NCBI GenBank assembly: GCA_964501445.1
Contig: CAZCSJ010000025.1
Span: forward strand, 1 to 6,402
Source: CAZCSJ01 sp964501445
Lineage (GTDB): Bacteria; Patescibacteriota; Minisyncoccia; Sungbacterales; HO2-52-23
Direction: 5' to 3'
DNA length: 6,402 nucleotides
In this document: positions 1 through 4,656 of the stretch, one piece after another
Layout: every line of letters starts with the position of its first letter
Numbering within the stretch: position 1 is the stretch's first letter
The notes under the pieces: generated by a model
The model's database searches: none
Told to the model about the DNA's origin: nothing
The model's input: only the letters and a program-made list of their open reading frames with translations
Position numbers and translations under genes: made by a program

Positions 1-3000
1 GGGGCGATGAAACTTTTCTTTGATGAAGTAGAAAAAGAAAAACAGAGCAAAATCCTTTATGGGAAAAACCGCTCGTGGCTGGATAAGCAAAAAGACAAAT
101 TTGCAAGCGCGGTGTTCAATATCGCCAAAGCCCTCTATGGCAGCAGTGTGACGGAAAAAGATTTGGCGGATTTAAACGATGAAGGTGCGAGCGTGGCGCT
201 TACTATCACTCCGCGCACAGAGCCACAAAAACCGCAAGAAAATACTGCGAGAGATTCTTCGCCTTTGGCTCAGAATGACAGTACGGTGGGGGCTCAGAAT
301 GACAGGGGTGGGGCCCAGGATGACAGAAGTAGTGCTCGGGATGACAATAAACTGGCACAGGTCAACACCACACCCCCGCCCGCTCCCCAGAAAATTTCTA
401 CACCTATTACCTCTCCTCTTTCATCATCACCCTCTGTATTCGGCCCTGTTATAGCCGCCCCTTTTGCCGCCGGAGCGGGCGCAGCACCTCCCCCGCCCCC
501 ACCGCCGGCAGAAACCACCACGGCGAGCCCGATTCCCTCGCCACCTCCGGCCGACACCACGCCACCCGCAGCGCCTGTGATTTCTTCGCCCACAGAAAAC
601 TTTGTCGCGTCCACCACCTCAATCATCTTTTCCGGAACTGCGGAAGCGGCGAGTACCATTACGAACGATTTCGCAACGAGCACTGCGACGACAACCGATG
701 CAAATGGTAATTGGTTATTGAGTATTGACTCTCTGCCGCAAAGCACCACCACAATCCAATTTTTTGCAAAAGATTCTGCGGGGAATATTTCTTCGGGAAC
801 GAGCCGCACCGTATTTATTGATTCCACAGCGCCCGACCTCGCGTTTTCTGTAAACGAATGTAGCCAGTCGTTCTCGCCCGATGCCTGCCTCGTTGCGACA
901 ACCACCGTCACGCTCGCGTGGTTCTCCAACGCGGCAGACATAGATTCGTACTTCCTCAACTCCATTGGCACCACTTCCACGAGCACCGCGATGACCCTTG
1001 CCGACAACACCGCCTCAACGTTCACCATGGAAGCGCGCGACACCCGCGGCAACACGAGTGCGACGCAATCAAAAACAGTGGAAGTGGCGGTGCGGCCGGT
1101 GGTGATAAACGAAGTCGCGTGGATGGGCACCTCTGCCGCGCAAAGCCAAGACGAATGGATTGAACTCTACAACACCACGAGCCGCGCCATCACCCTCTCC
1201 GGCTGGGTGCTCCGCTCCAAAACCGACAACTCGCCCTTCATCTCCCTTTCCGGCACAATTCCCGCAAAGGGATTTTTTCTCCTTGAACGGACGGATGACA
1301 CCACCATTTCCAATATATCCGCACACCAGATCTACACCGGGGCGCTTGTCAACACCGGCGAGATACTTGAACTCTCCCGCGCATCCACCACAATAGACGC
1401 CACGCAAAACCCGAATCTTTGCGGCGGCTGGTGCGCGGGAAACGACACCGCGTACTCCACCATGGAACGCTACGATCCATTCGGGGATGGGGCGGCAGTG
1501 ACGAGCTGGCTCACCGCATCAACCTTTCTTAGAAACGGCACGAATGCGGATGGCGCTGCAATCACCGGAACGCCAGCAGCCCGAAACACCGCACACTACC
1601 TGATTGACCGCTCCACCTTCATCTCTTCTTCCAAAACGATCACAAAAACGAGAAGCCCGTATGTAATCCCGAGTACCACCGATATCGCAAAGGGCGCCAC
1701 GCTTACAATAAATCCGGGAGTTGTCATTAAATTTTCCGGCGCCAATTCCTCACTTGCCGTAAATGGCGCGCTTGATGCCCGCGGCACTGCCGCAGATCCG
1801 ATTGTATTCACTTCATTAAAGGACGACGCGTACGGCGGAGATCTGAATAACGACGGTTCGGCAACCATACCGCAACCCGGCGACTGGAACACGTTAAACA
1901 TTAAATCAGGGGCCCAAGCGCTCCTTGATAATATGCTCATCCGCTACGGCGGGAATACCGCGGATTTCAGCGGATACCTCGCCGCGATAAAAATTGAGAA
2001 TGCCTCCACCACGCTTACCAATTCCGTAATTGAGAAATCCGGCGGATACGGCATCTGGATGAAAAACGCCTCAGGCACAATTGAAAACAATACGATTCGG
2101 GATAATGCCGCAAACGTTTCCGAGGCAAGCACCGGCCTGGTTTTGAGTCAGAGCTCGCCTGTTGTCCGTAAAAACACATTCTCCGGAAATACGTACGGGC
2201 TTTCGGTGAGCGGAACAACGTCTCTCCCACTCATATCGCAAAATACGTTTACCAATAATACCCAATACCCGATAAGCGTGGTGGTCGCCTATCCGACGTT
2301 TTCGGAAAATACCGCATCAGCAAACGGGAAAAACGGCATCCTTATGCAAAATACCCTCGTGCGCGACTATACGTTGAGTCCGGACCTCCCCTATATTCTC
2401 ACGAATCAAAATTTCTCGGTGCCCAAAGCCCTGGTCCTCACGCTCCAACCCGGAGTTATTATCAAAATGCAGGGGTTTACTCCCCTCACGGTCGCAGGGA
2501 AGCTGGTCGCGCAGGGAACAAGCGAGAAAAAAATTGTGTTTACCTCAATCAACGACGACGACTGTGGGATTCCTCCGCCGGCCGGCGGCGGATGCGGCGA
2601 CACCAATGGCGCTGCCACTATTGCGCAAGCGGGCGATTGGCAGTCCATTGACTTCAATCTCGGCTCCTCATCATCCACACTTGAACACGTCATCATCCGC
2701 TACGGCGGCACCGGAGATACCGTGGGCGCGGTCCGTATTCTCAACACATCAATTGATATCAAAAATTCGTTAATTGAAAAAAATTACTACGCCGGAATTT
2801 TTATGCAGAATTCAACTTCCACGACCATCAGCAATTCCACAATTCAAAATCATACAGACGGCACCGCGACCACGATGTATGGCATCTATCTCACGGCTGC
2901 CTCAACACCGGCAATTACAAATACCGTTTTCCAAAATAACGAAAAAAATATTTATATAGGGGCTGCCTCGTCATTTACCGACGCTGGCGGAAATACGCCG

Positions 3001-3015
3001 AGTCCGCTACAATAA
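1..3015 (+). CDS. Lamin-tail-domain / beta-helix surface protein, probably 5'-partial
   Basis: The product is a large, probably exported or surface-anchored protein of unknown substrate. Residues below count from the ATG at 7. Residues 1-60 are charged and lack a signal peptide. Residues 65-190 are a low-complexity Thr/Pro/Ala linker with a seven-proline run. Residues 190-275 look like a bacterial Ig-like domain (SGTAEA, then DANGNW, then KDSAGN). Residues 275-362 look like a second Ig/FN3-like unit. Residues 364-525 form a lamin-tail domain (VVINEVAWMGT, DEWIELYN, SGWVL). Two right-handed beta-helix cassettes follow at about 553-700 and 788-950, each with LT-x2-PGV-x-IK, then IVFTS, then GDW, then IRYGG. 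There is no LPXTG motif or C-terminal membrane segment. The frame is open to the window edge, no ribosome site precedes the ATG at 7, and an exported protein should have a signal peptide, so I infer that the true start is upstream. Domain calls are firm; cell location and function are inference. Confidence 0.9.
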   Translation, partial: GAMKLFFDEVEKEKQSKILYGKNRSWLDKQKDKFASAVFNIAKALYGSSVTEKDLADLNDEGASVALTITPRTEPQKPQENTARDSSPLAQNDSTVGAQNDRGGAQDDRSSARDDNKLAQVNTTPPPAPQKISTPITSPLSSSPSVFGPVIAAPFAAGAGAAPPPPPPPAETTTASPIPSPPPADTTPPAAPVISSPTENFVASTTSIIFSGTAEAASTITNDFATSTATTTDANGNWLLSIDSLPQSTTTIQFFAKDSAGNISSGTSRTVFIDSTAPDLAFSVNECSQSFSPDACLVATTTVTLAWFSNAADIDSYFLNSIGTTSTSTAMTLADNTASTFTMEARDTRGNTSATQSKTVEVAVRPVVINEVAWMGTSAAQSQDEWIELYNTTSRAITLSGWVLRSKTDNSPFISLSGTIPAKGFFLLERTDDTTISNISAHQIYTGALVNTGEILELSRASTTIDATQNPNLCGGWCAGNDTAYSTMERYDPFGDGAAVTSWLTASTFLRNGTNADGAAITGTPAARNTAHYLIDRSTFISSSKTITKTRSPYVIPSTTDIAKGATLTINPGVVIKFSGANSSLAVNGALDARGTAADPIVFTSLKDDAYGGDLNNDGSATIPQPGDWNTLNIKSGAQALLDNMLIRYGGNTADFSGYLAAIKIENASTTLTNSVIEKSGGYGIWMKNASGTIENNTIRDNAANVSEASTGLVLSQSSPVVRKNTFSGNTYGLSVSGTTSLPLISQNTFTNNTQYPISVVVAYPTFSENTASANGKNGILMQNTLVRDYTLSPDLPYILTNQNFSVPKALVLTLQPGVIIKMQGFTPLTVAGKLVAQGTSEKKIVFTSINDDDCGIPPPAGGGCGDTNGAATIAQAGDWQSIDFNLGSSSSTLEHVIIRYGGTGDTVGAVRILNTSIDIKNSLIEKNYYAGIFMQNSTSTTISNSTIQNHTDGTATTMYGIYLTAASTPAITNTVFQNNEKNIYIGAASSFTDAGGNTPSPLQ
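250..350 (+). repeat. Degenerate 21-24 bp tandem repeat inside the coding sequence
   Basis: Four near-copies of a 15-bp core (ggctcagaatgacag and variants) start at 267, 291, 312 and 333, with spacings of 24, 21 and 21 bp. All spacings are multiples of three, so the reading frame survives. The products are AQND, AQND, AQDD and ARDD units in the disordered linker. The first copy is preceded by a hairpin: ATTCT 254-258 pairs with AGAAT 272-276, and GCC 261-263 pairs with GGC 267-269 across a TTT loop. From memory, the segment resembles a dispersed intergenic repeat of the gagattcttcg...ctcagaatgaca type seen in many bacterial genomes. It is probably a captured repeat tolerated in a linker. Confidence 0.6.
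2575..2588. repeat. GC-rich perfect palindrome within the second beta-helix cassette
   Basis: CCGCCGGCCGGCGG is a perfect 14-bp palindrome, and it extends with one mismatch to about 2571-2592. It encodes the IPPPAGGG stretch. At the matching place in the first cassette (after IVFTS-x2-DD) the protein reads directly into an Asp/Asn/Gly loop with no such stretch. The palindrome therefore looks like an in-frame insertion of roughly 8-10 codons into a surface loop of cassette two. Confidence 0.5.
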
Positions 3016-3033
3016 TTTCAGTAACTTCTGAAA

Positions 3034-3270
3034 GGGGGTGAAAATTTTGTCGCATACGACAAAAACACGGCGGGTACAGAAGACTAGGACGCTCACCAAT
3101 GCGGTGCGTGTCAAATGGATCTTTGACACGGGCGCCATCACTTTAACCGAAGATACAAGAAAATTTCTACAAGATTCATCTTGCTCCCTAAGAACCTTCT
3201 GGGAACTGATGCTCTAGATACACCCCAGTACACGTGGCGGCAGGTCTCCCCTTCCGCCGCGTATTTTTTT
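3034..3270 (+). ncRNA. Candidate structured RNA or structured 3' UTR, family unknown
   Basis: This gene-free stretch between the surface protein and nth is rich in hairpins. TTTTGTCG 3045-3052 pairs with CGACAAAA 3057-3064. CACC 3094-3097 pairs with GGTG 3103-3106. CGTGTCAAA 3107-3115 pairs perfectly with TTTGACACG 3122-3130. CAAGA 3170-3174 pairs with a TCTTG near 3179-3183, and TCCC near 3185 with GGGA near 3201. GGGGTG 3035-3040 can pair with CACCCC 3221-3226 to close the fold, and an intrinsic terminator follows. No tmRNA, SRP or RNase P signature is present. There is no clear promoter, so it may be the 3' UTR of the upstream gene. An open frame of 56 codons from TTG 3047 to TAG 3215-3217, preceded by a good AAAGGGGGTGA ribosome site, is the rival reading. 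Confidence 0.3.
3232..3270 (+). terminator. Intrinsic terminator
   Basis: ACGTGGCGG 3232-3240 pairs with CCGCCGCGT 3254-3262 (9 bp, one G-U). A short inner AGG/CCC-T stem follows, and after the hairpin comes an A and seven Ts (3264-3270). It should end transcripts coming from the surface-protein gene and insulate nth. The GTG at 3234, which could extend nth in frame, lies inside this hairpin and is therefore an unlikely start. Confidence 0.8.
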
Positions 3271-3296
3271 GGAGCAGTGTTCAAAAAGAGTATAAT
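3269..3296 (+). promoter_or_regulatory. nth promoter, leaderless arrangement
   Basis: A perfect TATAAT at 3291-3296 lies 6 bp before the ATG at 3303, so transcription should begin at or within one base of the start codon. The -35 is weak: TTGGAG 3269-3274 with a 16-bp spacer matches only TTG of the consensus. There is no Shine-Dalgarno sequence at usable distance, which fits a leaderless mRNA. Confidence 0.65.
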
Positions 3297-3302
3297 ACCC
3301 TC

Positions 3303-3983
3303 ATGGTAAGAACTCCTAAAGAATCTTCTGACCAGACCAAAAAGCGCGCGCGTGAAATCAACCGGCGGCTCAAGAAAACATATCCCAAAGCGAAAATTGC
3401 GCTTCGCTTCAAAAACCCGTGGGAGCTTTTGGTGGCGGTCATCCTCTCCGCGCAATGCACGGACAAAAAAGTGAACGAGGTCACACCCGCACTTTTTGCG
3501 CACTACAAAACCGTGGACGATTTTGCCGCGGCACGTCCCGCCGACATAGAAAAACTTATCCGCCCCACGGGGTTTTACCGCGCAAAGGCAAAAAGCATTT
3601 TGACAACCGCGCGGCTCGTGAAAGAAAAATTTGGCGGGAAAGTGCCGCGCACCATGAGAGACATGCTGACCCTTCGCGGAGTCGCGCGGAAAACCGCAAA
3701 CGTGGTGCTCGGCAATGCGTACGGAGTGGTTGAGGGAATCGCCGTGGATACGCATGTCCGCCGCCTTTCGCAGCGGCTCGGGCTTTCCGCCCATAACGAC
3801 CCGGTGAAAATTGAGCAGGACCTGATGCGCCTCTTTCCGAAAAAAGAGTGGTTCCCTCTCACCTATCGCCTGATTGACCACGGACGCGTGATCTGCACCG
3901 CGAAGGATCCGCGATGCGATCTCTGCCCACTCAAAGACATTTGCCCGTCGGCGTTCCAATTCCCGCGCTTTACAAAAAAGTGA
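3303..3983 (+). CDS. nth: Endonuclease III (DNA glycosylase/AP lyase)
   Basis: This 226-residue enzyme removes oxidised pyrimidines from DNA and cleaves the abasic site in base-excision repair. It begins with a Lys/Arg-rich tail (about residues 1-30), then the HhH-GPD core starting at NPWELLVAVILSAQCTD. The helix-hairpin-helix is RGVARKTANVVLG with the catalytic Lys at 130. The catalytic Asp is at 149 in AVDTHV. The [4Fe-4S] ligands C198, C205, C208 and C214 have the canonical C-x6-C-x2-C-x5-C spacing. The length is close to the E. coli enzyme (211 aa) plus the basic N-terminal tail. I chose the ATG at 3303 over an in-frame GTG at 3234 because the GTG sits in a terminator and the TATAAT lies between them. 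One oddity: the hairpin reads LRGVA where the family usually has LPGVG. Confidence 0.96.
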   Translation: MVRTPKESSDQTKKRAREINRRLKKTYPKAKIALRFKNPWELLVAVILSAQCTDKKVNEVTPALFAHYKTVDDFAAARPADIEKLIRPTGFYRAKAKSILTTARLVKEKFGGKVPRTMRDMLTLRGVARKTANVVLGNAYGVVEGIAVDTHVRRLSQRLGLSAHNDPVKIEQDLMRLFPKKEWFPLTYRLIDHGRVICTAKDPRCDLCPLKDICPSAFQFPRFTKK

Positions 3984-3997
3984 ATATCTCCTATAAT
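3969..3997 (+). promoter_or_regulatory. Sigma70-type promoter for small RNA 1
   Basis: TTTACA 3969-3974, a 17-bp spacer and TATAAT 3992-3997 make a near-consensus promoter. The -35 lies inside the last codons of nth and the -10 follows its TGA. The predicted start is near 4004, at the base of a 10-bp hairpin. Confidence 0.65.
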
Positions 3998-4003
3998 CAA
4001 CTC

Positions 4004-4076
4004 AAGAAAGTTTGTAAGGCACACTAAACTTTCTTCACCAGGGCCGCCAAACCTCACAGTGGGCGGCTCTTTTTTT
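4004..4076 (+). ncRNA. Candidate small RNA 1 (about 73 nt)
   Basis: The transcript predicted from the 3969 promoter starts directly with a perfect 10-bp stem: AAGAAAGTTT 4004-4013 pairs with AAACTTTCTT 4026-4035, with a 12-nt loop. Four bases later the terminator hairpin begins. No open frame of note is present. It could instead be only the 3' UTR of nth, but the near-consensus promoter placed exactly at the hairpin base argues for an independent RNA. Its function and targets are unknown. Confidence 0.5.
4040..4076 (+). terminator. Intrinsic terminator of small RNA 1 and nth
   Basis: AGGGCCGCC 4040-4048 pairs with GGCGGCTCT 4062-4070 (9 bp, one G-U), followed by a run of seven Ts to 4076. 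It ends small RNA 1 and would also stop transcripts reading through nth. Confidence 0.85.
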
Positions 4077-4086
4077 ATTCAAAAAG

Positions 4087-4115
4087 TTGACGCAGACTCC
4101 TTTTTACATAATAAT
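4087..4115 (+). promoter_or_regulatory. Sigma70-type promoter for small RNA 2
   Basis: TTGACG 4087-4092, a 17-bp spacer and AATAAT 4110-4115, each 5 of 6 to consensus. It starts 10 bp after the preceding terminator's T run. The predicted start is about 4122. Confidence 0.55.
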
Positions 4116-4121
4116 CATAAC

Positions 4122-4196
4122 ATCCCTTCGTTTCAGCAGTCTGAAGGGACAACCGGCTTGAGCCGCCTTGCACGTTGACGTCGAGGCGGCTCTTTA
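4122..4196 (+). ncRNA. Candidate small RNA 2 (about 75 nt)
   Basis: It has the same layout as small RNA 1: a 5' hairpin at the predicted start, a short linker and a GC-rich hairpin. TCCCTTC 4123-4129 pairs with GAAGGGA 4143-4149. GAGCCGCCT 4160-4168 pairs perfectly with AGGCGGCTC 4184-4192, and an inner ACG/CGT extension makes it about 14 bp. The tail after the second hairpin (TCTTTACTT) is a weak U-tract, so termination may be incomplete. It shares the 11-mer ggcggctcttt with the 3' end of small RNA 1. Confidence 0.45.
4160..4195 (+). terminator. Terminator-like hairpin of small RNA 2 (weak T tract)
   Basis: A perfect 9-bp GC-rich stem (4160-4168 with 4184-4192) is followed only by TTTACTT. 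The stem is strong but the U-tract is poor, so this is either a leaky terminator or simply a stable structural hairpin. Confidence 0.45.
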
Positions 4197-4222
4197 CTTG
4201 ATGGAATCCCCTATACTATGAT
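4193..4222 (+). promoter_or_regulatory. Promoter for small RNA 3
   Basis: TTTACT 4193-4198 (4 of 6), an 18-bp spacer and TATGAT 4217-4222 (5 of 6). The -35 overlaps the T-rich tail of small RNA 2. An overlapping TATACT at 4212-4217 has no matching -35. The predicted start is near 4229. Confidence 0.45.
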
Positions 4223-4228
4223 ACCGTG

Positions 4229-4354
4229 TAAGAAGTAACTTCACACCGACGCGACCAGATGGGAGTCGAGTATCCCTTCCCATCAGTCGCGTCCATTTCC
4301 GTCATCGCGAGCCAACCCTCCGACGCTCTGTGCATTTTGTCGGAGGGTTTTTTT
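4229..4354 (+). ncRNA. Candidate small RNA 3 (about 126 nt) with a long bulged hairpin
   Basis: The central structure is a 15-bp hairpin. GACGCGAC 4248-4255 pairs with GTCGCGTC 4286-4293, and GATGGGA 4258-4264 pairs with TCCCATC 4278-4284. The two are separated by a CA/A internal bulge and closed by a 13-nt loop (4265-4277). A small GAAG/CTTC hairpin (4232-4242) precedes it and a strong terminator follows. A frame starting at ATG 4259 runs through this and the next module, but it crosses promoters and terminators and its product looks like nothing known, so I do not treat it as a gene. The RNA family is not recognised. Confidence 0.5.
4314..4354 (+). terminator. Strong intrinsic terminator of small RNA 3
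   Basis: AACCCTCCGAC 4314-4324 pairs perfectly with GTCGGAGGGTT 4339-4349 (11 bp, 14-nt loop), followed by Ts to 4354. It is among the clearest terminators in the window. Confidence 0.9.
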
Positions 4355-4355
4355 A

Positions 4356-4384
4356 TTGACATCACAAGTGGATACTATTATGTT
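4356..4384 (+). promoter_or_regulatory. Sigma70-type promoter for small RNA 4
   Basis: A consensus TTGACA at 4356-4361, a 17-bp spacer and TATGTT 4379-4384 (4 of 6). The -35 begins two bases after the last T of the previous terminator. The predicted start is about 4390. Confidence 0.6.
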
Positions 4385-4389
4385 GATGT

Positions 4390-4454
4390 ACGAGGACTAC
4401 ATCCTCACTCGGAAATTGGGGGAGCCTTGCTGATGCGGCTCCCCCACTCTATTT
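4390..4454 (+). ncRNA. Candidate small RNA 4 (about 65 nt)
   Basis: It repeats the two-hairpin layout of small RNAs 1 and 2. GAGGA 4392-4396 pairs with TCCTC 4402-4406. TGGGGGAGCC 4417-4426 pairs with GGCTCCCCCA 4437-4446. If transcription starts a few bases earlier, GATGTA 4385-4390 could instead pair with TACATC 4398-4403, giving an alternative 5' hairpin. No coding potential is seen. The identity is unknown. Confidence 0.45.
4417..4454 (+). terminator. Terminator-like hairpin of small RNA 4
   Basis: A 10-bp stem (4417-4426 with 4437-4446) and 10-nt loop is followed by CTCTATTTT, a moderate U-tract. The stem is very stable but termination may be partial, which would let transcription enter the repeat pair downstream. 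Confidence 0.55.
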
Positions 4455-4465
4455 TGGGGGTGTGC

Positions 4466-4530
4466 CCGGTAGTAGAATTTCGACTGTCCCGACTTCGTCG
4501 GAACAAAAAAGGGTCGAAATTCACTACCGG
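4466..4530. repeat. Long bulged inverted repeat, copy A
   Basis: CCGGTAGT 4466-4473 plus GAATTTCGAC 4475-4484 pair with GTCGAAATTC 4513-4522 plus ACTACCGG 4523-4530. This makes an 18-bp stem with a single bulged A at 4474. Inside is a small CCGAC/GTCGG hairpin (4489-4501). No promoter lies directly upstream. Whether it acts as RNA or as a DNA hairpin is open. Confidence 0.75.
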
Positions 4531-4535
4531 ATTAG

Positions 4536-4611
4536 CCCAGTAGTGAATTTTGATTGTGTTTTGCCTGCAAAACACCTTTTCCGAAAGGAAATCAAAATTC
4601 TACTACCTGGG
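4536..4611. repeat. Long bulged inverted repeat, copy B (three-way junction)
   Basis: CCCAG, TAGT and GAATTTTGATT (4536-4555) pair with AATCAAAATTC, ACTA and CTGGG (4590-4611), giving 20 bp with single bulges at 4601 and 4606. The interior holds a perfect 8-bp hairpin (GTGTTTTG 4556-4563 with CAAAACAC 4568-4575) and a small CTTT/AAAG hairpin (4576-4587), so the element folds as a three-way junction. Its arms are related to copy A, but with the extra base on the opposite arm, as if copy B were an inverted version. Confidence 0.75.
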
Positions 4612-4622
4612 GATAACCCATT

Positions 4623-4650
4623 TTGACACCAATTTTTGCGGGTCTACAAT
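4623..4650 (+). promoter_or_regulatory. Sigma70-type promoter for small RNA 5
   Basis: A consensus TTGACA at 4623-4628, a 16-bp spacer and TACAAT 4645-4650 (5 of 6). It is the strongest promoter in the intergenic block together with the one at 3969. The predicted start is about 4657. Confidence 0.65.
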
Positions 4651-4656
4651 AGATAC

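Noticed and set aside
294..1130. 278-codon open frame on the - strand
   Set aside because: It is antisense to the surface-protein gene. Its Gly/Ala/Val-rich product mirrors the Pro/Thr/Ser-rich coding strand, and no ribosome site or domain is seen.
3034..3230. Possible tmRNA, because GGGGTG at the 5' side can pair with CACCCC at the 3' side like an acceptor stem
   Set aside because: There is no T-arm with a TTCRA loop, no TTCGAC block after the 5' acceptor strand, no 3' CCA, and no recognisable tag frame ending in Ala-Ala.
3234..3302. GTG start at 3234 extending nth by 23 residues
   Set aside because: The GTG lies within the terminator hairpin, and the nth promoter TATAAT lies downstream of it, so those codons would not be in the main transcript.
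3138..3959. 273-codon open frame on the - strand, opposite nth
   Set aside because: It is a shadow of nth, whose catalytic and iron-sulfur motifs are unmistakable. The antisense product shows no family features and would cross the nth promoter and terminator region.
4259..4543. Open frame of 94 codons on the + strand
   Set aside because: It crosses a long hairpin, a strong terminator, a promoter and an inverted repeat, has no ribosome site, and its product has no protein-like pattern.
4466..4611. Integron attC site, suggested by long stems with extrahelical bases
   Set aside because: There are no GTTRRRY/RYYYAAC core boxes at the ends and no integrase or cassette genes in the window.
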